Assembly: GCF_003943515.1 (NCBI RefSeq)
Contig: NZ_RJPT01000005.1
Span: 1-64,000, forward strand
Source of the DNA: Streptococcus cristatus
GTDB lineage: Bacteria > Bacillota > Bacilli > Lactobacillales > Streptococcaceae
Length of the DNA: 64,000 nucleotides
Reading direction: 5' to 3'
The first letter of the stretch is position 1. Each line of letters opens with the position of its first letter. The translations under genes were made by a program, and so were the position numbers. Under the pieces are notes generated by a model that did not search any database, was not told the DNA's origin, and saw only the letters and a list, made by a program, of their open reading frames with translations. Positions 27,018-35,474 of the stretch are shown here, one piece after another.

Positions 27018-27224
27018 ATGAAGCTGAAAAATCGACTTAAAGAGCTGAGGGCCAGAGACGGGCTGAATCAAACTGACTTGGCCAAGAAAGCTGGCGTGTC
27101 ACGGCAAACGATTAGCTTGCTGGAGCGGGATGAATACACGCCCTCCGTGGTCATTGCCCTCAAAATTGCTCAGATTTTCAACGAAAGTGTCGAAAATGTC
27201 TTTCGCCTAGTGGAGGAAGAGTAG
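27018..27224 (+). CDS. Small XRE-family HTH regulator
   Basis: 68-residue Cro/CI-type helix-turn-helix protein, nearly all of it the DNA-binding domain: NQTDLAKKAGVSRQTISLLE is the helix-turn-helix and TPSVVIALKIAQIF the next helices. Size and sequence fit the YozG-like group of stand-alone regulators found next to membrane proteins. ATG 27018 follows GAGAGGTG. It lies 11 bases after the small membrane protein and upstream of the PspC/DUF3169/ABC genes, which makes it the natural candidate regulator for the cassette. Its operator is unknown; the 170 bases after it (27225-27394) hold a hairpin (TGCTAG / CTAGCA at about 27259-27288) but no clear terminator. Confidence 0.85.
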   Translation: MKLKNRLKELRARDGLNQTDLAKKAGVSRQTISLLERDEYTPSVVIALKIAQIFNESVENVFRLVEEE

Positions 27225-27394
27225 GTAGTCAGGAAAAATCAGTTACTGGAGATAGTTTATGCTAGCCATCTTGTCATGAAGACTAGCAAGCAAGCTTTCA
27301 TATCATAGCGATTACTTGATCTGATCCTAATTAGCTGTGTAAGTATATTAGTGCTTTTCCGCAAGTGACGGAAAGTAAAACAAGGAGAAAAACA

Positions 27395-27748
27395 ATGCAA
27401 GAATTTATGGAAAACTTTAAAGTTAACGAAGAACAAGCAAAAATTGCTGGTGTCTGTGCAGGCTTGGCGGATTATTTTGGGATAAAGGTAGCTTATATTC
27501 GTCTGATCTTCGCAGTTATAGTGCTAGCATCAACTGAGTTAGGGATTTTTGTAGCCTTGGGCTATGCCTATCTGGCAGGATGGTTACAAAGGGATTATTT
27601 GTGGAATAAAATGAACAAAAAAGTCAGAAATCACTTTATTTTTCTGATGACAGTGCTGATTATTTTACCTTTATTTGGCCGTGAAATACTGGAAATTGCC
27701 TCTGACTTTATTAGCCAAGTCATGGCTTGGCTGACTGTGCTTATTTAA
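27395..27748 (+). CDS. PspC-domain membrane protein
   Basis: 117-residue protein with an N-terminal PspC domain (PF04024): AKIAGVCAGLADYFGI followed by a membrane helix around residues 40-65, then a second hydrophobic segment at about 85-115. PspC proteins are membrane partners in envelope-stress responses; small stand-alone ones in streptococci have no fixed role. Start ATG 27395 has AAGGAG at 27382-27387; a longer reading from 27365 lacks this. It sits 16 bases before the DUF3169 gene and is most likely the first gene of the PspC-DUF3169-ABC-protease run. Confidence 0.82.
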   Translation: MQEFMENFKVNEEQAKIAGVCAGLADYFGIKVAYIRLIFAVIVLASTELGIFVALGYAYLAGWLQRDYLWNKMNKKVRNHFIFLMTVLIILPLFGREILEIASDFISQVMAWLTVLI

Positions 27749-27763
27749 GAATAGGAGAAAACA

Positions 27764-28507
27764 ATGTCAACAAAGAAAAGAATATTGAGAAATATCGGCA
27801 TCTTCATTCTTGCTGCTATATTAGGAGGAGGGGTAGTTGGTTTTATAATGGCTCATTTTGAGCATATTTCTTGGCCGACTTTCTTAAATGTTGAACTGCT
27901 GAAGAACATTGGTCGAGCGAGTTTGTTTATTCTCTATCCCGTAACCTTTTTCTTGCTCTATCAGACGCATAAATTTCACAGGGCTTACCAGAGAGAAGAA
28001 GATGATGACAAAAGCTATGAGCTCTATCGTCAAACTTTCAAAACACTAGAATATGCGACGATTTTATATAATATCTCGTATGCTCTGACTCTATTAACCC
28101 TCTTTGTAGGAGTGAGCTACCTTGGTCCGATACTAAGGTCAGAAACGACGATTCACATTCCATTTTATGATATTGCACTGTTTCTTGCTTTGATTTTAGG
28201 TCAAATTCTTGTATTGAAAACCACTCAGAAGGTTCGTCAATATAAATTATCTGCTATGCCGACCATTGAGGAGATGAAGGACTATGCGCTGTCCTATGAT
28301 GAAGGAGAGTTGCAGGCTCATTATGAACAAAGCTTTTTAACCCTCTTTAATCTCAATCAGCGCCTCATTCCAGGCCTTTATGTCTTGCTCTTTATTCTTG
28401 GAGTTGGGACCCCAATGCAGGTCGTATCTGGCATGATTGTCTTAACCATTATTTTTGTCTATATCAATGTGGACTCCTATCAAGCAGTTAAAAGATATTT
28501 CAAATAA
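27764..28507 (+). CDS. DUF3169-family membrane protein
   Basis: 247-residue polytopic protein with about six hydrophobic segments, matching the DUF3169 family (PF11368). These proteins usually sit next to small HTH regulators and ABC exporters in Firmicutes, often in bacteriocin or antimicrobial peptide contexts, but no biochemical role is known. Residues 65-85 are very acidic and basic (FHRAYQREEDDDKSYE), likely a cytoplasmic loop. ATG 27764 follows ATAGGAG. The last 50 residues (NLNQRLIPGLYV ... QAVKRYFK) are echoed by the truncated copy just downstream. Confidence 0.8.
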   Translation: MSTKKRILRNIGIFILAAILGGGVVGFIMAHFEHISWPTFLNVELLKNIGRASLFILYPVTFFLLYQTHKFHRAYQREEDDDKSYELYRQTFKTLEYATILYNISYALTLLTLFVGVSYLGPILRSETTIHIPFYDIALFLALILGQILVLKTTQKVRQYKLSAMPTIEEMKDYALSYDEGELQAHYEQSFLTLFNLNQRLIPGLYVLLFILGVGTPMQVVSGMIVLTIIFVYINVDSYQAVKRYFK

Positions 28508-28535
28508 GCTGTTTGTCGGCCAAAAAGGAGTTCGT

Positions 28536-28697
28536 TTGAAACTAGTGAGCTTTATCTTTCCTAGTATCTATATTGGACTGATACTGCTAAATTTCCTATT
28601 CCAGTTGGATACGATTTTGGCTTGGATTGCGGTATCGGTCATCTATCTTTATGTTACTGTCAGCCAGTACAAAATTGTTAAACGTTACTATAAGTAA
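28536..28697 (+). pseudogene. DUF3169 C-terminal remnant or 53-residue membrane protein
   Basis: Downstream of the intact DUF3169 gene, in another frame, lies an open frame whose protein aligns with that gene's last 50 residues: a hydrophobic pair of helices ending YKIVKRYYK against YQAVKRYFK, at the stop in both cases. The rest of a second copy is missing, so this looks like what remains of a tandem DUF3169 duplication after deletion. It may still be translated: TTG 28536 has AAGGAG at 28525-28530, giving a 53-residue two-helix protein that ends 19 bases before the ABC ATPase. Both readings fit; decay is slightly preferred. Confidence 0.55.
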
Positions 28698-28716
28698 GAA
28701 AGTGAGAAGAGGCCTT

Positions 28717-29550
28717 ATGTCACAAGTGATTCAAGTAGAGAATATTTCTAAAAGTTTTGGAGATAAAAAAGCTTTAGAACGGATTAATTTTCATATCGAT
28801 CAAGGAGAAATTTTCGGATTTTTAGGACCATCTGGTTCGGGAAAAACAACCTTAATTAACATCCTGACAGGCCAGCTTGATGCCGACAATGGTCAAAGTA
28901 AAATTCTTGGTAAGGCCTCAGATGCTATTAATGCTCAGGATTTGGTGAAAATTGGCCTAGTATCTGATACAAGTGGCTTTTATGAAAAGATGACTCTCTA
29001 TAAAAACCTGCAGATATATGCGAAATTATACGATTTAAAAAATGAGCGGATAGATGAAGTTTTAGAGCAGGTTGGTTTGTTAGAAAGCAAAAATATTGTC
29101 GCAGAGAAGCTTTCGACAGGTATGAAGCAGCGGATGTTTCTAGCTCGGGCTCTTTTAAATAATCCTGAGGTCTTATTCTTGGATGAACCAACGAGTGGAC
29201 TTGATCCCCGTACTTCCAAGGTGATTCATGAGCTTTTGCTTGAGCTGAAGAAAAAGGGAACAACCATTTTTCTGACGACGCATGATATGCATGAAGCGAG
29301 CGCCCTTTGTGATCGACTGGCCCTGCTAAATAAGGGAGTATTGGTAGAATATGGCGAGCCGAAAGCTATTATTCAAAAATATAACACAGCCAAGAAAGTT
29401 AAAATTAGCTATGAAAATGGAGAAACCGAGCAAATTTCGTTCTCAGAATTGGCTACAAAAGACCTAAAACTAGCTATTACAGTACATTCTTGCGAACCTA
29501 CATTAGAAGAAATCTTTATTCAATTAACAGGAGAAAAACTAGATGTATAA
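28717..29550 (+). CDS. ABC transporter ATP-binding protein
   Basis: 277-residue ATPase. Walker A GPSGSGKTT is near residue 39, the signature is LSTGMKQRM instead of LSGGQ (a known variant in antibiotic/bacteriocin exporters of the ABC-2 class), Walker B is VLFLDEP, and the switch His follows in LTTHDMHEA. The C-terminal extension is that of drug/peptide exporters. ATG 28717 follows GAGAAGAGG; a longer reading from 28627 overlaps the DUF3169 remnant and was rejected. It overlaps the permease gene by 8 bases. With the permease it forms an exporter or immunity transporter whose substrate is not known. Confidence 0.92.
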   Translation: MSQVIQVENISKSFGDKKALERINFHIDQGEIFGFLGPSGSGKTTLINILTGQLDADNGQSKILGKASDAINAQDLVKIGLVSDTSGFYEKMTLYKNLQIYAKLYDLKNERIDEVLEQVGLLESKNIVAEKLSTGMKQRMFLARALLNNPEVLFLDEPTSGLDPRTSKVIHELLLELKKKGTTIFLTTHDMHEASALCDRLALLNKGVLVEYGEPKAIIQKYNTAKKVKISYENGETEQISFSELATKDLKLAITVHSCEPTLEEIFIQLTGEKLDV

Positions 29551-30235
29551 AAAAATTAAAGCTCTCACATGGCTGCGTACTCAGATTTTATTGACAAACT
29601 CTTCTTTGCTTATGTCCGTCTTGCTGCCCTTTGGCCTCCTCTTTTTGTACAATATGATTTTAAATAAGGATGGCAACGCAGGCCAAGGACTATTGAAGAT
29701 GATCCTGCCTGTGACTTTTGCCATGAGTGGCGGCTACATGGTATCTATTATGATGGCAGAGGACAAGGAAAAGCGCAATCTAAAAACCTTGATGTTGAGC
29801 GGGGTTCGTTCTACTGAATACCTCTTATCCATGTTGGTTTATCCCTTCCTATTTACAGTCTTTGCCTTGTTTTTTTTCCCATATTATTTGCATGTAGATC
29901 TGTCTGGCAAATGGCCTGTCTATCTTGTGATCAATCTCTTCATTATTGTTATTATCCTTTTAATCAATCTTTTTATTGGTGGTATTTCCAAGACACAATC
30001 TCAAGCTCAGGTTTATAGTTTATTTCCGCTGTTTCTGATTAGTTTCGTACCTCTATTTGCTAGTTTTGATAAAACAATACAGCATATTCTGCGGTTTACT
30101 TTTATGAATCCATTTATCAACTTCTTTGAAACAGGAGACTATTCATTTAAAATTGAAGATTTCTCTAATTTGGTGATTTGGCTTCTTATTTTTATCAGTG
30201 CAAGCACCTATGTCTTGAGTAAAGGTCGAAAATGA
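29543..30235 (+). CDS. ABC-2-type transporter permease
   Basis: 230-residue membrane protein with six predicted helices of the ABC-2 type, partner of the ATPase it overlaps by 8 bases. The central sequence MAEDKEKRNLKTLMLSGVRS is the cytoplasmic coupling helix seen in this class. Permeases of this size are common in bacteriocin self-immunity and peptide export systems. The next gene, a DUF3267 metallopeptidase, starts 13 bases later, so the three are co-translated. Substrate unknown. Confidence 0.85.
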   Translation: MYKKIKALTWLRTQILLTNSSLLMSVLLPFGLLFLYNMILNKDGNAGQGLLKMILPVTFAMSGGYMVSIMMAEDKEKRNLKTLMLSGVRSTEYLLSMLVYPFLFTVFALFFFPYYLHVDLSGKWPVYLVINLFIIVIILLINLFIGGISKTQSQAQVYSLFPLFLISFVPLFASFDKTIQHILRFTFMNPFINFFETGDYSFKIEDFSNLVIWLLIFISASTYVLSKGRK

Positions 30236-30248
30236 TGGAGGAGCTTTT

Positions 30249-30809
30249 ATGAAACTTATTAAAAAAATCAACTTTATGGAAGAAAAGAAATATGTAATCG
30301 GTCTAAATGTAGCGGGGCTCTTGCTGATTTTTCCTTTCTCCATGCTTTTTGCAAAATTGACCCAGCTAATCTTTCGTGCAGACCATTATGATTTTTCGGG
30401 TCTAGATCTGGCCTACTTGTTAATTTTTACCTTTATACTTGTCATCATCCATGAGTACATCCACGGTTTCTTCTTCAAGTTTTTTGGTAAAGGGAAGGCC
30501 AAGGTCAAGTTTGGTTTTAAAAATGGGATGGCCTATGCGACTAGTCCAGGTACCTTCTACCATCGTAAGGACTTTTTGGTCATTGGTTTGGCACCCTTTG
30601 TTTTGATTAGCCTGTTTCTGACCTTATTGGCCATGCTGGGCTTGCTCAGTTCAACTCTCTATATGCCCTTAGCTAGTATTCATGCAGCGGGCTGTGTTGG
30701 TGACTTTTACATCGCTTTACTGCTGTTGGGCCAGACTGATGATATTCTGGTCGAGGATACTGAGGTTGGGATGAACTTTTACCAGAAAGAAGAGCCTAGT
30801 CAGGGCTAG
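30249..30809 (+). CDS. DUF3267-family putative membrane zinc metallopeptidase
   Basis: 186-residue membrane protein with four hydrophobic segments. Residues 72-76 read HEYIH, an HExxH zinc motif inside a membrane helix (IIHEYIHGFFFKF), as in the DUF3267 family (PF11667) and site-2-protease-like enzymes; a later D in the CVGDFYIALL stretch could be the third ligand. The family is unstudied at the bench; ABC transporter plus membrane metallopeptidase pairs elsewhere take part in peptide maturation or in resistance to peptides. ATG 30249 follows GGAGGAG. It ends the cassette; a terminator follows about 135 bases later. Confidence 0.78.
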   Translation: MKLIKKINFMEEKKYVIGLNVAGLLLIFPFSMLFAKLTQLIFRADHYDFSGLDLAYLLIFTFILVIIHEYIHGFFFKFFGKGKAKVKFGFKNGMAYATSPGTFYHRKDFLVIGLAPFVLISLFLTLLAMLGLLSSTLYMPLASIHAAGCVGDFYIALLLLGQTDDILVEDTEVGMNFYQKEEPSQG

Positions 30810-30944
30810 GAATCAGTGGTTTTAGATACTTCTTGTAAAATGGCTATTAAAGAGTAACATACTGGATAATTTAAAGATTTGGAGCAATGTTGATCCTGTC
30901 TAAATAGATGGCAGCGTGATATTAAGTTTAAATTTAAGACAAAT

Positions 30945-30979
30945 GAAACCCGAAGGACTAGAAGTTCCTTCGGGTTTTG
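30945..30979. terminator. Bidirectional terminator between the cassette and ald
   Basis: AAACCCGAAGGA / TCCTTCGGGTTT long stem with a 9-base loop; serves the plus-strand cassette and the minus-strand ald gene. The 135 bases before it show nothing else. Confidence 0.9.
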
Positions 30980-30998
30980 TATATAAGAGGAAAAATGA

Positions 30999-32111
30999 TT
31001 AGACAAGTTCGTCAATAGAAGTGTAATCGAGATTCAAGCCTTCTGCAACAGGTCGGCTAGTGATGTGGCCGTGATAGGTTGTGACACCTTCACGCAATCC
31101 AGCGTCGTCTGCAATAGCTTGTTTGAAGCCTTTGCCAGCCAGCGCTTCGATATAAGGAAGGGTGACATTGGTCAGGGCGATAGTAGAAGTGCGAGCCACG
31201 GCACCAGGGATATTGGCTACCGCATAGTGGAGAACACCGTGTTTCTCATAAACTGGCTCATCGTGGGTGGTCACGCGGTCAGCAGTCTCGATAACACCGC
31301 CTTGGTCAACGGCCACGTCAACAATGACAGAACCAGGGCGCATTTGCTTCACCATATCGTCAGTCACCAGTTTTGGTGCCTTAGCACCAGGAATGAGCAC
31401 AGCTCCAATCACGACATCTGCTTCGCGGACGCTTGCCTCGATGTTAAATGGATTGGACATGAGGGTTTGGATTTGGTTACCAAAGACTTCTTCCAGTACG
31501 GATAGACGTTTGGCACTAATATCGAGAATCGTAACTTGAGCGCCTAGTCCCAGAGCGATACGGGCTGCATGAGTTCCTACAACACCGCCTCCGATAATGG
31601 TGACTTTACCTTTTGGCACACCTGGTACACCACCAAGGAGAACGCCAGAGCCACCTGTCTGCTTGGTTAGGAAATGAGCTCCGATTTGAACCGCCATACG
31701 ACCAGCAACCTCACTCATAGGTACTAAGAGTGGTAGTTGCCCTTGTCCGTCACGTACAGTCTCGTAGGCTACCCCGGTAGTTTTAGCAGTTACCATAGCT
31801 TGGGCTAATTCGGGAGCAGCGGCCATGTGCAGGTAAGTGAAGAGTAAGAGGTCATCACGCAAGAATTGGTATTCAGCTTCCAGCGGTTCTTTAACCTTAA
31901 CAACCAACTCAGCTGCCCAGGCTTCAGCAGCAGTGGCAACAATTTTTGCACCTTGCTTTTCATAGTCTGCATCTGCAAAGCCAGATCCAAGTCCAGCATT
32001 TGTCTCAATCAAAACCTGATGGCCTTTTCCTACAAGACTGTGCACACCAGCTGGCGTCAGGGCAACGCGATTTTCATTATTTTTAATTTCTTTTGGAATT
32101 CCGATTAACAT
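30999..32111 (-). CDS. ald: Alanine dehydrogenase
   Basis: 370-residue NAD-dependent alanine dehydrogenase, interconverting L-alanine and pyruvate plus ammonia. It begins [20 protein letters not shown], the family signature with the substrate-binding Arg and Lys; the NAD-binding Rossmann motif [10 protein letters not shown] is near residue 174, and the active-site His (HMAAAPE) is near 96. Length is typical. ATG 32111 has AAAAGGAG upstream on the minus strand. Monocistronic, convergent with the ABC cassette. Codon use is biased, suggesting good expression. Confidence 0.96.
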   Translation of the reverse strand: MLIGIPKEIKNNENRVALTPAGVHSLVGKGHQVLIETNAGLGSGFADADYEKQGAKIVATAAEAWAAELVVKVKEPLEAEYQFLRDDLLLFTYLHMAAAPELAQAMVTAKTTGVAYETVRDGQGQLPLLVPMSEVAGRMAVQIGAHFLTKQTGGSGVLLGGVPGVPKGKVTIIGGGVVGTHAARIALGLGAQVTILDISAKRLSVLEEVFGNQIQTLMSNPFNIEASVREADVVIGAVLIPGAKAPKLVTDDMVKQMRPGSVIVDVAVDQGGVIETADRVTTHDEPVYEKHGVLHYAVANIPGAVARTSTIALTNVTLPYIEALAGKGFKQAIADDAGLREGVTTYHGHITSRPVAEGLNLDYTSIDELV

Positions 32112-32286
32112 AGAGCTTTACTCCTTTTTCTAACGCTAGGATCTCCGAATACAGGACTACAAAGGGACCTAGGTCAATTATTGTGATGTTTTCATTTTAA
32201 AGGAAACTGTCGCAAAAAGCAAGAAAAAAAGGATTGTTTTAGGCGGAGAATTATGCTATTCTGATAAGAAAAATCAGGAGGAAGAG

Positions 32287-32856
32287 ATGGAAAATATTTA
32301 TATTAAGCTAAGCCAGCATTCCAGAATTGAGACGGAACGATTAATCTTGCGTCCAGTGACTTTGGGTGACGCACCAGCCATGTTTGAATACGCTTCGGAT
32401 GAGGAGAATGTTCGCTATACCTTTGCGACCAACAGAAATCTAGAAGAAACCCGCAATAATATTGCCTTGTTTTACTTGGCTAATCCTTTGGGGCGCTGGG
32501 GAATCGAGCTGAAGGAGACTGGCGACTTTATCGGAACGATTGACCTGCATAAGATTCGCTTGGATTTGAAAACGGCAGCTATCGGCTATGTGCTCCATAA
32601 AAAATACTGGAATCAGGGCTATACGACGGAGGCCAATCGGGCGGTGCTTGAGCTGGCTTTTGAGGAAATCGGCATGAACAAATTGGTGGCCTTGCATGAT
32701 ATTGATAATCCTGCCTCTGGCCGTGTCATGCAAAAGTCAGGTATGATCTTTTCCCACGAAGAGCCTTACGCATCACTAGACAAGCATGAGGAAGGGCGCA
32801 TAGTGACGCGGCTGCATTACTATCTGACTAGGGAGCAATATTTTGCAAAAAAATGA
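32287..32856 (+). CDS. GNAT-family N-acetyltransferase, RimJ/RimL-like
   Basis: 189-residue GNAT acetyltransferase. Signature parts: RLILRPVTLGDAPAMFEYAS at about residues 17-36, the strand FIGTIDLHKI, and the acetyl-CoA loop region YWNQGYTTEA around residue 112 followed by the helix with NKLVALHDIDNPASGRVMQK. This is the RimJ/L subgroup, which includes ribosomal-protein N-terminal acetylases and many of unknown target. ATG 32287 follows CAGGAGG. The tRNA-Thr promoter begins 9 bases after its stop; no terminator lies between. Confidence 0.85.
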   Translation: MENIYIKLSQHSRIETERLILRPVTLGDAPAMFEYASDEENVRYTFATNRNLEETRNNIALFYLANPLGRWGIELKETGDFIGTIDLHKIRLDLKTAAIGYVLHKKYWNQGYTTEANRAVLELAFEEIGMNKLVALHDIDNPASGRVMQKSGMIFSHEEPYASLDKHEEGRIVTRLHYYLTREQYFAKK

Positions 32857-32865
32857 GAAAGAATA

Positions 32866-32894
32866 TTGACAAGTACCTATCTACATGATATAGT
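32866..32894 (+). promoter_or_regulatory. tRNA-Thr promoter
   Basis: TTGACA at 32866-32871, 17-base spacer ending TGA, and TATAGT at 32889-32894 (consensus -35 plus extended -10). Transcription would begin a few bases before the tRNA. Confidence 0.85.
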
Positions 32895-32905
32895 AGATAG
32901 GTAAT

Positions 32906-32978
32906 GCTGATTTAGCTCAGTAGGCAGAGCGCATCCATGGTAAGGATGAGGTCGCCGGTTCGATCCCGGCAATTAGCA
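32906..32978 (+). tRNA. tRNA-Thr(GGT)
   Basis: 73-base cloverleaf. Acceptor GCTGATT / AATTAGC (one G-T pair), D arm GCTC / GAGC, anticodon stem CATCC / GGATG with loop ATGGTAA, giving anticodon GGT (reads ACC/ACT), T arm GCCGG / CCGGC with TTCGATC. Discriminator A. The CCA end is not encoded (CT follows), so it must be added after transcription. It stands alone with its own promoter and terminator, not in an rRNA-linked cluster. Confidence 0.96.
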
Positions 32979-32986
32979 CTAAATAG

Positions 32987-33016
32987 AAAGGTTGAGATAT
33001 CCTCAGCCTTTTTTGG
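32987..33016 (+). terminator. tRNA-Thr terminator
   Basis: AAGGTTGAG / CTCAGCCTT stem with a 5-base loop followed by TTTTTT. Confidence 0.85.
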
Positions 33017-33116
33017 TTTTAAGTCAGGATTTCTCCTAGTTCAAAATATATGCTTGCGCCCTCATAGGCGTCCAAATATGGTATAATAAAAGTAATATTA
33101 GCAAGGCAGGTAAAAT

Positions 33117-33614
33117 ATGTATATCGAAATGGTGGATGAAACCGGTCAGGTTTCTCAAGAAATCATCAAGCAGACTCAGGAAATCTTGGAGTTTGCGGCT
33201 CAGAAAACAGGCAAAGAAAATAAGGAAATGGCTGTGACCTTTGTGACCAATGAGCGCAGCCATGAGCTCAACTTAGAATACCGAGATACAGACCGACCGA
33301 CGGATGTCATCAGTCTGGAATACAAGCCAGAGCTGGATATTGCCTTTGACGAGGAAGATTTGGCGGACAATCCTGAGCTGGCTGAGATGCTGGAGGATTT
33401 TGATGCTTATATCGGCGAGCTCTTCATTTCGGTGGACAAGGCGCGGGAGCAGGCGGAAGAATATGGCCACAGCTTTGAACGGGAGATGGGCTTTTTGGCG
33501 GTGCATGGTTTTCTGCATATCAACGGCTATGATCATTATACGCCGGAAGAAGAAGCAGAAATGTTTGGCTTACAGGAAGAAATTTTGACAGCTTATGGAC
33601 TTACAAGACAATAA
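33117..33614 (+). CDS. ybeY: Endoribonuclease YbeY (rRNA maturation)
   Basis: 165-residue single-strand-specific endoribonuclease that takes part in 16S rRNA 3' maturation and ribosome quality control. The zinc motif H-x3-H-x5-H is in the stretch [12 protein letters not shown] near the C-terminus, and the conserved [16 protein letters not shown] is at about residues 51-66. ATG 33117 is preceded by AAGGCAGG. An extended -10 (TGG-TATAAT, 33082-33087 for the hexamer) lies upstream and probably drives ybeY-dgkA-era. It overlaps dgkA by 20 bases, an arrangement conserved in streptococci. Confidence 0.94.
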   Translation: MYIEMVDETGQVSQEIIKQTQEILEFAAQKTGKENKEMAVTFVTNERSHELNLEYRDTDRPTDVISLEYKPELDIAFDEEDLADNPELAEMLEDFDAYIGELFISVDKAREQAEEYGHSFEREMGFLAVHGFLHINGYDHYTPEEEAEMFGLQEEILTAYGLTRQ

Positions 33615-33999
33615 AAATAACAAGCGCAAGTGGAAAAATCGAGATGTCATATCGAGTTTGGAGTTTGCCCTGACGGGGATTTTCACAGCTTTTAAGGAAG
33701 AAAAGAATATGCGGAGCCATGTTCTTTCAGCTTTAGCTGCCATCATTGCAGGTTTGATCTTTCGGATTTCAGCGACTGAGTGGCTGTTCTTGCTGCTAAG
33801 TATTTTTTTGGTGATCGCTTTTGAAATCATGAATTCAGCTGTTGAAAATGTTGTGGATCTGGCTAGTGATTATCACTTTTCTATGCGGGCAAAGAATGCC
33901 AAGGATATGGCAGCTGGTGCAGTTTTGGTAGTTTCTGGTTTTGCAGTTATCACAGGTTTGATTATCTTTCTGCCAAAACTGTGGGATATTATTTTTTAG
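33595..33999 (+). CDS. dgkA: Diacylglycerol/undecaprenol kinase
   Basis: 134-residue membrane kinase of the DgkA family. In Gram-positive bacteria this enzyme phosphorylates undecaprenol, recycling the lipid carrier for wall synthesis, and in S. mutans it matters for acid tolerance. Three membrane helices are visible; the family motif [14 protein letters not shown] is at about residues 81-94, with the catalytic and metal-binding Glu residues, and [10 protein letters not shown] follows. Translation starts inside ybeY (overlap 20 bases). era follows after 15 bases with a good ribosome site. Confidence 0.92.
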   Translation: MDLQDNKNNKRKWKNRDVISSLEFALTGIFTAFKEEKNMRSHVLSALAAIIAGLIFRISATEWLFLLLSIFLVIAFEIMNSAVENVVDLASDYHFSMRAKNAKDMAAGAVLVVSGFAVITGLIIFLPKLWDIIF

Positions 34000-34014
34000 A
34001 GAAGGAATAGAAGA

Positions 34015-34914
34015 ATGACTTTTAAATCAGGCTTTGTAGCCATTTTAGGCCGACCAAATGTCGGAAAATCAACTTTTTTGAATCATGTCATGGGGCAAAA
34101 AATTGCCATCATGAGTGACAAGGCTCAGACGACCCGCAATAAGATTATGGGGATTTACACGACGGATAAGGAGCAGATTGTCTTTATCGATACGCCGGGA
34201 ATCCACAAGCCCAAGACGGCTCTGGGTGATTTCATGGTAGAAGCAGCATACAGCACCCTGCGTGAGGTAGATACGGTTCTCTTCATGGTACCGGCTGATG
34301 AGCCGCGTGGTAAGGGCGATGACATGATTATCGAACGCCTGAAAGCGGCTAAGGTACCAGTTATTTTGGTGGTCAATAAGATTGATAAAGTCCATCCCGA
34401 TCAGCTTTTAGCGCAAATTGATGATTTCCGCCAGCAGATGGACTTCAAAGAAATCGTGCCAATTTCAGCCTTGCAAGGCAACAACGTTTCCCGCCTGATT
34501 GATATCCTTAGTGAAAATTTGGAGGAAGGTTTCCAATATTTCCCAGAAGATCAAATTACCGACCATCCAGAGCGCTTCTTGGTTTCAGAAATGATCCGCG
34601 AGAAGGTTCTACATTTGACTCGTGAAGAGATTCCCCACTCAGTCGCAGTGGTTGTTGATAGCATGAAGCGAGACGAGGAGACGGACAAGGTCCATATCCG
34701 AGCGACGATCATGGTCGAGCGTGACAGCCAAAAAGGCATTATCATCGGTAAAGGTGGCTCCATGCTCAAGAAAATCGGTTCTATGGCTCGCCGCGATATC
34801 GAGCTCATGCTGGGGGACAAGGTCTTCCTCGAAACATGGGTCAAGGTCAAGAAAAACTGGCGGGACAAGAAGCTGGATTTGGCAGACTTTGGCTATAATG
34901 AGAAGGAATATTAA
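34015..34914 (+). CDS. era: GTPase Era
   Basis: 299-residue Ras-like GTPase that binds the 3' end of 16S rRNA and guides small-subunit assembly. G1 is GRPNVGKST near residue 12, G3 DTPG near 60, G4 NKID near 121 and G5 SAL near 150. The C-terminal KH domain has [11 protein letters not shown]. Length is normal. ATG 34015 follows AGAAGGAA. Encoded directly after ybeY and dgkA; Era and YbeY act on the same rRNA end, so the operon is functional as well as physical. Confidence 0.97.
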   Translation: MTFKSGFVAILGRPNVGKSTFLNHVMGQKIAIMSDKAQTTRNKIMGIYTTDKEQIVFIDTPGIHKPKTALGDFMVEAAYSTLREVDTVLFMVPADEPRGKGDDMIIERLKAAKVPVILVVNKIDKVHPDQLLAQIDDFRQQMDFKEIVPISALQGNNVSRLIDILSENLEEGFQYFPEDQITDHPERFLVSEMIREKVLHLTREEIPHSVAVVVDSMKRDEETDKVHIRATIMVERDSQKGIIIGKGGSMLKKIGSMARRDIELMLGDKVFLETWVKVKKNWRDKKLDLADFGYNEKEY

Positions 34915-34970
34915 AAGAGCAAGAATTTTTCATTTCTGGTTATCGATTGAATCGTAGACAGGAAAATTGA

Positions 34971-35447
34971 ATGAACAAAGACTATATTTCCTATATTCGC
35001 TCCAAGGTGGGGCATGATAAGGTTATCTTGAATTTTGCTGGTGGAATTTTGACAGACGAGGGTGGTCGTGTGCTTCTGCAGTTGCGAGGCGATAAGAAAA
35101 CATGGGCGATTCCTGGAGGAGCTATGGAGCTCGGGGAGACTTCTCTGCAAGCAGCTGTGCGTGAATTTTACGAAGAGACAGGCATTGCTGTTGAAGCCAA
35201 GCGCTTGCTGAATGTCTACACTAATTTTGATGAATCTTATCCTAATGGTGACAAAGTTTAGACAGTTGTCTTTCTGTATGAATTGCAGGCGCTGGAGAAT
35301 GTTAATATTTCCAATTTTCACAATGAGGAAACTTTGCGTTTAGGCTTTTTTTCTAAAGAAGAAATAGCAGAGCTGGAAAATGTATCGAATAAACACCGCC
35401 TGATGCTGGATGAGTATTTTTCGGACAGCTTTGCTATGGGGCTTTGA
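34971..35447 (+). pseudogene. Nudix hydrolase gene interrupted by an amber codon
   Basis: A nudix-family gene of 158 codons with one in-frame TAG at codon 97 (35259-35261); the frame continues without other defects to TGA 35445-35447. The nudix box is complete before the stop (GAMELGETSLQAAV then REFYEETGI), while the second half, with strands TVVFLYEL and helix KEEIAELENV, lies after it. The TAG stands where relatives have a Gln before TVVF, so a single CAG-to-TAG change explains it. The N-terminal part alone would lack about 40 percent of the fold. It is either a recent pseudogene or made only by read-through or suppression. Located between era and mutM. Confidence 0.82.
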
Positions 35448-35474
35448 TATTAGGAAGAATAAGAAAGGAGCTTT

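Noticed and set aside
27259..27288. Hairpin TGCTAG / CTAGCA as a terminator
   Set aside because: No T run follows on either strand; may be an operator or chance pairing.
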